Shown here piece by piece: positions 24,429-32,006 of a stretch of 35,737 bases of DNA. The notes below the pieces were generated by a model. That model worked only from the letters and a program-made list of their open reading frames with translations, made no database searches and was not told the origin of the DNA. The position numbers and the translations under genes are program-made. The stretch comes from Clostridiales bacterium (lineage in GTDB: Bacteria > Bacillota > Clostridia > Lachnospirales > Lachnospiraceae). Position 1 is the stretch's first letter. Every line of letters begins with the position of its first letter. Location of the stretch: assembly GCA_012519695.1 (NCBI GenBank), contig JAAYPT010000093.1, positions 1 to 35,737 on the forward strand, written 5' to 3'.

Positions 24429-25505
24429 ATGGAAAAAAATATATTAATAAACAGACTTCCGGCAAAGACTTGGAATTGGCTTAAAATGAATGAAACCAAA
24501 ATTTCCATGGAAACAGCCGAAAAAGCCTGCGATGTGATAGAAAAAGTGCCAAATGCAGAGGGCGTGCGTTTAGAAAAACAAGCTCCCATGCAAGAAATAG
24601 AAACGGGAATGGGAAAAGAAGAGGCAGAATTGTTGCCGGAAGGAGAGACAGCAAGAAAAATCAATACGCTTTTTATTCCTGAAAACAGTATTCAGAAAGA
24701 ACCTATTGTACTTGAGTATGAGTATGTTCAAGAAGGCAGATATTTTGACCAGTTACAGATTCAAGCAGAAGAAAACAGTGAGGTAACAGTAATCTTACTG
24801 TATCGTTCCAAAGATGGGATGAAAATTTCTGTATCAAATCAAACAAAAGTTTATGCAAAGGAAAATGCAAAGGTTCATCTTTACACGATACAGTTGCTAA
24901 GTAAAAATACAGAGTGTTTGTGCGACTTTGGGGGAAAATGTGAGAAAGACGCACAGATTATGAATCTTCAGCTTCAACTGGGAGCAGGTAAACTTTATAC
25001 AGGGGCTTCCACAGAACTTTCAGGGGAACGCAGCAATTATCAGATGGATATTGGATATTTGGCAGAAGGAACAGAGCGTGTCGATATGAATTATGTAGTA
25101 CGTCATATCGGAAAGAAAACAGAAAGTCAGATTACAGCAACCGGAATCTTGAAAGATAAAGCGTTTAAGCTGTTTCGAGGAACCCTTGATTTTATTACCG
25201 GGTGTAGCGGAGCAAAAGGAGCAGAAAGTGAAGATGTATTGCTACTAAGCGAAGATGTGGTAAATCAGACGATTCCTCTGATTTTGTGCGGAGAGGAAGA
25301 TGTAGAAGGAAGTCATGGAGCTACCATCGGAAAATTAGACGAGCAGATTTTATTTTATCTGGGTTCTCGTGGATTTGAGCGAAAAGAAGCAGAGCAACTG
25401 GTAGCAAAGGCAAAAATGGATGCATTATGCAGTATGGTACCTTCACAGGAAATGCAAGAAAAAATACAGAGTTATTTGGAGGAAAGAATTCATGAAGGAT
25501 TATAA
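24429..25505 (+). CDS. sufD: SufD-like component of the SufBCD complex
   Basis: A 358-residue SufD paralogue of SufB that forms the beta-helical half of the scaffold. The C-terminal core is clear: 'FRGTLDFITGCSGAKGAESEDVLLLSEDV', 'IPLILCGEEDVEGSHGATIGKLDEQILFYLGSRG', read in parts, with the conserved histidine in 'GSHGATIG'. The N-terminal half is less conserved, as usual. Its last 14 bases overlap the start of sufS, and the sufS ribosome binding site lies inside sufD, indicating coupled translation. Confidence 0.92.
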   Translation: MEKNILINRLPAKTWNWLKMNETKISMETAEKACDVIEKVPNAEGVRLEKQAPMQEIETGMGKEEAELLPEGETARKINTLFIPENSIQKEPIVLEYEYVQEGRYFDQLQIQAEENSEVTVILLYRSKDGMKISVSNQTKVYAKENAKVHLYTIQLLSKNTECLCDFGGKCEKDAQIMNLQLQLGAGKLYTGASTELSGERSNYQMDIGYLAEGTERVDMNYVVRHIGKKTESQITATGILKDKAFKLFRGTLDFITGCSGAKGAESEDVLLLSEDVVNQTIPLILCGEEDVEGSHGATIGKLDEQILFYLGSRGFERKEAEQLVAKAKMDALCSMVPSQEMQEKIQSYLEERIHEGL

Positions 25506-26703
25506 GAAGGATTTTCCTTTACTACAAGATCACAGTCTGGTCTATTTAGACAGTGCGGCAACAGCACAGCGTCCGTATTCTGTATTAGAAGCAGAACAGG
25601 AATTTTATAAAAAAAGCAACTCCAATCCATTGCGAGGATTGTATCGCATCGGAATGGCGGCAACGGATGCTTATGAAGGTGCAAGAGAGCGGGTAAGAGC
25701 TTTTTTAAATGCTTCTTCTACAGAAGAAATTATATTTACCAGAAATACCACAGAAAGTATTAACCTGGTGGCATATAGTTATGGACTCACCCGGCTAAAA
25801 CAAGGGGATGAGATTTTAGTTACCATAGCAGAGCATCATAGCAATTTGCTGCCATGGCAGATGGTAGCTGCACAGACGGGAGCAAAACTGGTATTTTTGG
25901 AATGTGAAAAGGATGGCAGTTTCCTTGAAAAAAATATAGAAGCGGCAGTGAGTGAAAAAACAAAATTAGCGGCAATCGGTCATATTTCCAATGTGTTAGG
26001 AAGTGTTGCTCCGGTGGAAAAGATTATAAAGCTGGTACATCAAAAGGGTGGCGTAGTGTTAGTAGATGCCGCTCAGAGTGCACCACACATTACTGTTGAT
26101 GTAGAAAAATTAGATGCAGATTTTTTAGCCTTTTCCGGACATAAACTAATGGCACCTATGGGAATTGGCGTACTTTATGGGAAAAAAGCACTTCTTCAGA
26201 AAATGCCACCATTCTTGCGAGGTGGTGAAATGATAGATAAAGTAACCAGAGAGGGTGCAATTTATACCCAGTTGCCACATAAGTTCGAGGCAGGAACTGT
26301 AAATGCAGCCGGAGCTGTAGGATTAGCAGCGGCAATTGACTATATGGAACAAGTGGGAATTGAAAATATTCAAAAAAGAGAACAGGAATTAACAAAATTA
26401 GCATTTGAGCAGATGCAACAAATCCCATATCTAAAAATATTAGGAAGCACAAAGCCGGAAGAACATCATGGAATTTTAAGTTTTACCATAGAAGGTGTAC
26501 ATCCCCACGATATAGCTTCTATATTAGATGAATCTAATATCGCAGTGCGGGCAGGACATCACTGTGCCCAGCCACTTCTGGAATATTTAGGTGATAAAGT
26601 TACAACTCGGGCAAGTATAGCCTTTTACAATGATGAAGAGGATATTGAGCATTTTATTGCCTGCCTAAAAGAAATAAGAAGGAGAATGGGCTATGGAGAC
26701 TAG
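25492..26703 (+). CDS. sufS: cysteine desulfurase SufS
   Basis: A 403-residue PLP enzyme that takes sulfur from cysteine and passes it to SufU. The PLP lysine is Lys218 in 'FSGHKLMAPMG' and the persulfide cysteine is Cys358 in 'RAGHHCAQPLLE', both as in group II desulfurases. ATG 25492 is chosen, with GGAGG nine bases upstream; the frame extends to 25420 but that part lies inside sufD. It overlaps sufD by 14 bases and sufU by 11. Confidence 0.96.
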   Translation: MKDYKKDFPLLQDHSLVYLDSAATAQRPYSVLEAEQEFYKKSNSNPLRGLYRIGMAATDAYEGARERVRAFLNASSTEEIIFTRNTTESINLVAYSYGLTRLKQGDEILVTIAEHHSNLLPWQMVAAQTGAKLVFLECEKDGSFLEKNIEAAVSEKTKLAAIGHISNVLGSVAPVEKIIKLVHQKGGVVLVDAAQSAPHITVDVEKLDADFLAFSGHKLMAPMGIGVLYGKKALLQKMPPFLRGGEMIDKVTREGAIYTQLPHKFEAGTVNAAGAVGLAAAIDYMEQVGIENIQKREQELTKLAFEQMQQIPYLKILGSTKPEEHHGILSFTIEGVHPHDIASILDESNIAVRAGHHCAQPLLEYLGDKVTTRASIAFYNDEEDIEHFIACLKEIRRRMGYGD

Positions 26704-27118
26704 AAATTTTTACAATACAATTCTTACAGAACACAATTTACATCCGGAACACAAACATGTGTTAAAAGATGCCAATCTGATGTTGGAAGGAGTAAATCCA
26801 AGTTGTGGCGATGATATTGTGTTGCAGCTTAAGGTAGAAGATGGATGCATTACCGATGGTGCTTTTGAAGGAAGTGGCTGTGCCATTTCCCAGGCATCCG
26901 TAGACATTATGTTAGATTTAATTATCGGGAGAAAAAAGGAAGAAGCACTTCACCTTGCAGAAATTTTTCTTAAAATGATTCAAGGAAAAGCCACGGAAGA
27001 GGAGATGGAAGAATTAGAAGAAGCTTCTGCACTTTCTGATATTTCCCATATGCCAGCCAGAGTAAAATGTGCGGTGCTTGGATGGCATACCTTAGAAGAT
27101 ATGTTTAACGATAACTAG
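26693..27118 (+). CDS. sufU: sulfur-transfer protein SufU
   Basis: A 141-residue zinc-dependent sulfurtransferase partner of SufS. The zinc ligands expected for SufU are present: Cys38 and Asp40 in 'NPSCGDD', Cys63 in 'GSGCAISQAS', and Cys126 in 'RVKCAVLGWH'. The insert between Cys63 and Cys126 distinguishes SufU from the IscU scaffold. It is the last gene of sufCBDSU, which together with the absence of sufA or sufE matches the Gram-positive SUF layout. A strong terminator follows. Confidence 0.95.
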   Translation: METRNFYNTILTEHNLHPEHKHVLKDANLMLEGVNPSCGDDIVLQLKVEDGCITDGAFEGSGCAISQASVDIMLDLIIGRKKEEALHLAEIFLKMIQGKATEEEMEELEEASALSDISHMPARVKCAVLGWHTLEDMFNDN

Positions 27119-27149
27119 AAAAAGCGATAAGAAACTGGCGTAAATAAAG

Positions 27150-27194
27150 AACAGGAGAAGCCTTTGTCTTTCAAAAAAAGGCTTCTCCTGTTTT
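27150..27194. terminator. bidirectional terminator between the suf operon and the ABC-F gene
   Basis: A 16-bp perfect stem (27150-27165 with 27177-27192, core CAGGAGAAGCC) has an 11-base loop. A T-run follows on the + strand and a weaker T-rich stretch on the - strand, so it can serve both converging units. Confidence 0.85.
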
Positions 27195-27217
27195 AAACTA
27201 TAATTTCAAAAAAGAAA

Positions 27218-28858
27218 TTAGTCATCTGATTCCTGATCATCACTGGTGGAATATACCTGACGTTTTCTTGCCATTTCATCACTTTCTAAGTACTCATCAT
27301 AAGTTGTAATCTTATCAATCAGACTTCCGTTTGGTAAGAACTCGATAATACGATTTGCGGTAGTCTGTACAACCTGGTGGTCACGAGAAGCAAATAAAAT
27401 AACTCCCGGGAATTTAATCAATCCATTATTTAAGGCAGTGATAGATTCCATATCTAAGTGGTCAGTAGGCTCATCCAAGATTAAAACATTAGAGCCTTCG
27501 ATCATCATACGGGAAAGAAGTACACGCACTTTTTCTCCACCGGATAATACTTTCATTTTTTTCACGCCGTCTTCTCCGGCAAATAACATTCTTCCTAAGA
27601 AACCACGCACATAGGTAGCATCTTTTACTTCTGAAAACTGTGTCAACCAATCAGCAATTTGCAGGTCGTTGTCAAAGATTTCAGTGTTGTCCTTCGGAAA
27701 ATAAGACTGGGAGGTGGTAACACCCCATTTATAAGTACCTTCATCCGGTTCCATTTCTCCGGCAAGAATTTTAAACAATGTAGTTTTTGCCAATTCATTT
27801 CCACCCACAAATGCAATCTTATCATCATGTCCTACGATGAAAGAAATATTGTCTAAAACTTTTACACCGTCAATGGTCTTGCTTAAGTTTTCAACAGCTA
27901 AAACTTCATTTCCGATTTCACGGTTTGGACGGAAATCAATATAAGGATACTTTCGGCTGGAAGGTTTGATTTCGTCTAACTGAATCTTTTCCAAAGCCTT
28001 CTTTCTGGAAGTCGCCTGTTTGGATTTAGAAGCATTTGCAGAGAAACGAGAAATAAAATCCTGTAATTCCTTGATTTTTTCTTCTTTTTTCTTATTTGCT
28101 TCTTTCATCTGCTTAATTAACAACTGGCTGGATTCATACCAGAAGTCATAGTTTCCGGCATAAAGCTGAATCTTAGCGTAGTCAATATCAGCAGTATGGG
28201 TACATACCTTATTTAAGAAGTAACGGTCATGGGATACCACGATAACCGTATTTTCAAAATTGATAAGGAATTCTTCTAACCATGCAATGGCATCTAAGTC
28301 CAAGTGGTTGGTAGGCTCGTCCAGAAGAAGAATATCCGGGTTACCGAATAAAGCTTGCGCTAACAAAACTTTGACCTTTTGAGCACCGTTTAAGTCTTTC
28401 ATTAAAGAATAGTGGAATTCGGTATCAATTCCCAATCCGTTTAATAACTGGGCAGCATCTGATTCTGCATTCCATCCATCCATTTCAGCAAACTCAGCTT
28501 CCAGTTCGCTGGCGCGAATACCGTCTTCGTCAGAAAAGTCTTCTTTCATATAAATAGCATCTTTTTCTTTCATAATATCGTAAAGACGCTGATTTCCCAT
28601 AATAACAGTGTCTAAAACAGGAAATTCATCATATTTAAAGTGATCCTGTTGTAAGAAAGAAAGACGCTGACCCGGGGTAATAGTGATATCACCACTGGTA
28701 GGTTCTAACTGTCCGCTTAAGATTTTTAAGAAGGTGGACTTTCCGGCACCGTTTGCACCGATAAGACCATAACAGTTTCCTTCTGTAAACTTAATATTTA
28801 CATCTTCAAATAAAGCCTTTTTTCCGATTCTTAATGTTACGTTGTTTGCACTAATCAT
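27218..28858 (-). CDS. ABC-F family ATPase (YkpA/YbiT type)
   Basis: A 546-residue protein with two ABC ATPase domains and no membrane segment. Members of this family bind ribosomes and act as translation factors or resistance proteins. Domain 1 has Walker A 'GANGAGKST' (34-42) and Walker B 'DILLLDEPTNHLDLD'. The P-site linker is the Lys/Glu-rich stretch around 245-300. Domain 2 has the signature 'LSGGE' (438-442) and 'VLILDEPTDHLD'. Two motifs are degenerate: the domain 1 signature is 'LNGAQ' (156-160) and the domain 2 Walker A is 'GGNELAKTT' (352-360). GAAAGGTG precedes the start. The close match to YkpA-type sequence suggests a housekeeping member rather than an antibiotic resistance gene. 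Confidence 0.9.
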   Translation of the reverse strand: MISANNVTLRIGKKALFEDVNIKFTEGNCYGLIGANGAGKSTFLKILSGQLEPTSGDITITPGQRLSFLQQDHFKYDEFPVLDTVIMGNQRLYDIMKEKDAIYMKEDFSDEDGIRASELEAEFAEMDGWNAESDAAQLLNGLGIDTEFHYSLMKDLNGAQKVKVLLAQALFGNPDILLLDEPTNHLDLDAIAWLEEFLINFENTVIVVSHDRYFLNKVCTHTADIDYAKIQLYAGNYDFWYESSQLLIKQMKEANKKKEEKIKELQDFISRFSANASKSKQATSRKKALEKIQLDEIKPSSRKYPYIDFRPNREIGNEVLAVENLSKTIDGVKVLDNISFIVGHDDKIAFVGGNELAKTTLFKILAGEMEPDEGTYKWGVTTSQSYFPKDNTEIFDNDLQIADWLTQFSEVKDATYVRGFLGRMLFAGEDGVKKMKVLSGGEKVRVLLSRMMIEGSNVLILDEPTDHLDMESITALNNGLIKFPGVILFASRDHQVVQTTANRIIEFLPNGSLIDKITTYDEYLESDEMARKRQVYSTSDDQESDD

Positions 28859-28911
28859 TGTAATACACCTTTCTACTTATTTCATATATGCAAAATTACT
28901 CAGTCTTTTCT

Positions 28912-28939
28912 ATTTTACCGTATATATCCTATTTTGCAA
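28912..28939 (-). promoter_or_regulatory. promoter of the ABC-F gene
   Basis: On the minus strand TTGCAA (28939-28934) and TAAAAT (28917-28912) are 16 bases apart, about 50 bases before the start codon at 28858. The gap between this gene and the + strand c-di-GMP gene thus holds two divergent promoters. Confidence 0.5.
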
Positions 28940-29001
28940 GAACTTTGGGAAAAAAATTAAACTTTTTTCAAAACAATATTGTGCAAAATAATTGAAAATA
29001 A

Positions 29002-29030
29002 TTGAAAAACATGGAGAAATTTGTTATAAT
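29002..29030 (+). promoter_or_regulatory. promoter of the GGDEF-EAL gene
   Basis: TTGAAA (29002-29007) and a perfect TATAAT (29025-29030) are 17 bases apart, with a predicted start about 35 bases before the ATG at 29072. An ATTGAAAATA/ATTGAAAAAC direct repeat overlaps the -35. Confidence 0.7.
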
Positions 29031-29071
29031 ATTACAAATAAAGGTGTTTATTAAGAAAATGGGTGAAGTGT

Positions 29072-31840
29072 ATGGAATATGAAAAAGTAATACAGCAGAT
29101 ACCGGGTGGTAGTGCTGTGATACAGGGTGGAAAGAATTGGAAAATTATTAGTGGAAATGAAGAATTTTTTGTACCAAGTGGGTATACACTTAGTGAGATT
29201 AATCACATGTCACATGATTTTTTTGATATTGTGCATAAGGCAGATTTGCGAAGATTGCAGAGAGTAACGGAAGAAGCTCTGCATAGCGGGAAAACACAGG
29301 AATGTGAATTTCGAATCCATGATAAAGAAGGAAAAATACATTGGCTGGGGATAAAAATGCGCTTTTTCGGATATCAGGAAGAAATTCCATATTACCTGGT
29401 ATCAGGATGGGATATTCATGGAAGAAAACAGGCAGAAGCAGAAATTACCATACAAAAGTCAAAATGGGATGAAATGGAAAAGCGACTGAAACTGGATGGA
29501 TTAACCGGAGTCCTGAATAAAGAAACTACCAAAGAAAGCATAGAGGAGTTTTTACAGAACGAACCAGAAGGGGAGCATGCATTCTTTTTAATTGATGTGG
29601 ATAATTTTAAAAATGTTAATGACACATTCGGACATTTATTTGGGGATAGTGTACTTGTTAATATCGCAGAAAAGATAATAGGTCTGTTTCGTAACAGTGA
29701 TGTTGTGGGAAGAATCGGGGGAGATGAATTTGTTGTTTTTATGAAACATGCCGGGGAAAATCAGGCGAGAATAAAAGCACAGAATGTTTGTGATATGGTA
29801 AGACAAGAATACAATGGGGTAGAAGAACAGGTAAGAATCACATGTAGCGTAGGAATTTCCTTATACCAGAATGAAAAGGGAGATTATGCTACGTTATTTT
29901 CAGCAGCTGATGGGGCAATGTATCAGGCGAAGAAAGAAGGAAAGAATCAGTATTGGGTGGCGCGAACTTTAGAGACGAATGGTGAAGAAAAGAAAGAAAA
30001 ACAGATAGAGAGTCGAACCAGTCAATATAGAGCAGGGCGAAGTCAGGATTCTGATTTTTTAACCAATGCCTTTTTATTGTTATCCCATGCAAAAGATGTA
30101 AACAATTCCTTGAATCTATTAATAGAAAGAATTGGAAGAAAATATGACCTGGGTGCGGTTGCAGTGTTAGAGTGCGATGAAGGAAAAAAAGAATTTAAGC
30201 GTACGAATGCATGGAACCGTGAGCAGGGAATTTTACCGAAACAGTGGATATCGGAAGAAAGACCAAAATGGAAAAAAATACGAGAAAAGATGGACGGAAA
30301 AGAATTGGTCTGCATCCATGATTGCTTGGAAGGGGGAGAATTAAATAAAGAAGAAAAAGAGATATTTAAAGAAAATAGAATTCATGCAATGCTGAGTGGT
30401 TCCTTTTCCTATTTTAATCAGGGAAGAGGATATGTAATGTTCTGTGATATGGAAAAAAGCAGAACATGGAGCGAGGTAGAGCAGAATATGTTTCGAGAAC
30501 TGGTATATTTACTTTCCGTATTTGTAGCAGTTCGCCGCCAACAGGAAGAAGAACGGCAAACCATAAGAAAATTAAAAAAGCGGGATGCATTGACGGGGCT
30601 CTATAACGAAGAAGCTTTTAAGGAAAATGTGCAAAATAAGATAAAAGAATGGGATAAAAATTTGCAATATGCAGTGGTTTATACGGATATTAATGACTTT
30701 TCTTATCTGAATGATAATTATGGACAAGAGATAGGAAATGAAGTGCTAAAGGAATTTGCAACAATACTTATGGAAGATAAAAATACCATTGCATGCCGTT
30801 TATATTCTGATTTATTTATTCGATTTATGTGGGGAAAAAGTAAAGAGGATATATTGCAGCAAGTAGTAAAAAAGAATACTGATTATATCGGGCAACAAAA
30901 ACGCAAGTATGCACTAGAAAATATAAAACTTTCTACCGGAATTTATTATATGGAAAGTCCAACAGAAAAGTTAGAAATTGCAATAGAGAATGCAAATTTA
31001 ACCAGAAAGAGCATAAAAGGGAATGACAGTATTTTTTGCAGAGTGTATGAGAAAAAGCTGCGTCTGCAAAGAGAAAATGAAAAAAAGATTATAGAAGAAT
31101 TCCCGAAAGCATTAGAGCGTGGGCAATTTAAAGTTTATATACAGCCACAAGTACAACTGGGTGAAAAACGCAGATTTATAGGAGGTGAGGCCCTGATACG
31201 CTGGGAACGGAGAAAAGGGAAAATTGCATGTCTGGAAGAATTTATACCAGCGTTGGAAAAATCAGGAGATATTATTGCGTTAGATTTTTTTGTGTACCAG
31301 CAAGTGTTAAAGGAAATGCGCCAGTGGAAAGAGTTGGGAATTGCCATTCCGGTAATTTCTGTGAATTTTTCACGAAAACATTTTGATACCGGAGGGATTT
31401 ACTTCAAAATAGTTACGGAAGCAGAAAAATATGGAATCCCCCCAGCATGTATTGAAATTGAAATTACGGAAAGTCTATTTAGTGTAGGTGATGAGTTAGT
31501 AAAGCAAGAAATACAAAAATTGCGAAAAGCTGGTTTTAAAGTAGCAATGGATGATTTCGGGACAGGTTATTCATCCCTTAGCATGTTAATGGATGTTCCG
31601 GTGGATGTGGTGAAAATTGACAAGAGCTTTTTAAAGAAAACAAATAATAAAAAAGGGCGCATATTTATGGAAGAAATGGGGCGATTAATACATAGCGTAG
31701 GAGAAAAAACAATCGTTGAGGGGATAGAGACGGAAGAACAGTGTAACTTCCTGACAAAATGCGGTTTTGAGTACGGTCAGGGCTTCCTTTTTGAACAGCC
31801 GATTCCTATGCGGGTGTTTTCAGAAAAATACATAAAATAA
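29072..31840 (+). CDS. PAS-GGDEF-GAF-GGDEF-EAL cyclic-di-GMP signalling protein
   Basis: A 922-residue protein with no membrane segment. A PAS-like fold (about 10-125) precedes a canonical diguanylate cyclase domain with GGDEF at 216-220 and an intact RNSD inhibitory site five residues before it. A GAF-like domain (about 325-495) follows. A second GGDEF domain (from about 505) has 'YSDLF' at 578-582 in place of GGDEF, so it cannot be catalytic. The EAL phosphodiesterase domain (about 675-915) keeps 'GEALIRW' (EAL 706-708), 'EIEITES', 'DDFGTGYSSL' (from 827), 'VVKIDKSF' and 'EGIETEEQ'. It could make or break c-di-GMP. ATG 29072 is preferred; a GTG nine bases upstream is also possible. It is a single-gene unit. 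Confidence 0.9.
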   Translation: MEYEKVIQQIPGGSAVIQGGKNWKIISGNEEFFVPSGYTLSEINHMSHDFFDIVHKADLRRLQRVTEEALHSGKTQECEFRIHDKEGKIHWLGIKMRFFGYQEEIPYYLVSGWDIHGRKQAEAEITIQKSKWDEMEKRLKLDGLTGVLNKETTKESIEEFLQNEPEGEHAFFLIDVDNFKNVNDTFGHLFGDSVLVNIAEKIIGLFRNSDVVGRIGGDEFVVFMKHAGENQARIKAQNVCDMVRQEYNGVEEQVRITCSVGISLYQNEKGDYATLFSAADGAMYQAKKEGKNQYWVARTLETNGEEKKEKQIESRTSQYRAGRSQDSDFLTNAFLLLSHAKDVNNSLNLLIERIGRKYDLGAVAVLECDEGKKEFKRTNAWNREQGILPKQWISEERPKWKKIREKMDGKELVCIHDCLEGGELNKEEKEIFKENRIHAMLSGSFSYFNQGRGYVMFCDMEKSRTWSEVEQNMFRELVYLLSVFVAVRRQQEEERQTIRKLKKRDALTGLYNEEAFKENVQNKIKEWDKNLQYAVVYTDINDFSYLNDNYGQEIGNEVLKEFATILMEDKNTIACRLYSDLFIRFMWGKSKEDILQQVVKKNTDYIGQQKRKYALENIKLSTGIYYMESPTEKLEIAIENANLTRKSIKGNDSIFCRVYEKKLRLQRENEKKIIEEFPKALERGQFKVYIQPQVQLGEKRRFIGGEALIRWERRKGKIACLEEFIPALEKSGDIIALDFFVYQQVLKEMRQWKELGIAIPVISVNFSRKHFDTGGIYFKIVTEAEKYGIPPACIEIEITESLFSVGDELVKQEIQKLRKAGFKVAMDDFGTGYSSLSMLMDVPVDVVKIDKSFLKKTNNKKGRIFMEEMGRLIHSVGEKTIVEGIETEEQCNFLTKCGFEYGQGFLFEQPIPMRVFSEKYIK

Positions 31841-31852
31841 GGGGAAAAACTA

Positions 31853-31881
31853 TTGATTTTTTGTGACAATGTGAGTATAGT
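31853..31881 (+). promoter_or_regulatory. candidate promoter of nifJ
   Basis: TTGATT (31853-31858) and TATAGT (31876-31881) are 17 bases apart, giving a start near 31888 and a leader of about 119 bases. The near-palindrome AATGTGA / TCAACATT (31891-31914) just after the start could be an operator. Confidence 0.55.
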
Positions 31882-31890
31882 TTAGTTAAG

Positions 31891-31982
31891 AATGTGAAAA
31901 AATTTATCAACATTCAAATTGATTCACTTAAAATACTGAATCACAAAACCTGTATATTTACCTTTATAAAAGTAAATATGCA
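31891..31982 (+). promoter_or_regulatory. structured nifJ leader with three inverted repeats
   Basis: Three inverted repeats lie in a row. The first is AATGTGA/TCAACATT (31891-31914, one bulge). The second is GATTCA/TGAATC (31921-31942). The third is TGTATATTTAC/GTAAATATGCA (31951-31982), an 11-bp stem with one wobble and no T-run after it. The third ends ten bases before the AGGAGG site (31993-31998), so it could stabilise the mRNA or affect initiation. The first two look more like protein-binding sites. Function is not known. Confidence 0.4.
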
Positions 31983-32006
31983 CAATTTAGGTAGGAGGAA
32001 AATGTA

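Noticed and set aside
25420-25491. 24-residue N-terminal extension of SufS
   Set aside because: It lies inside sufD in another frame; ATG 25492 has GGAGG upstream and gives the usual SufS start.
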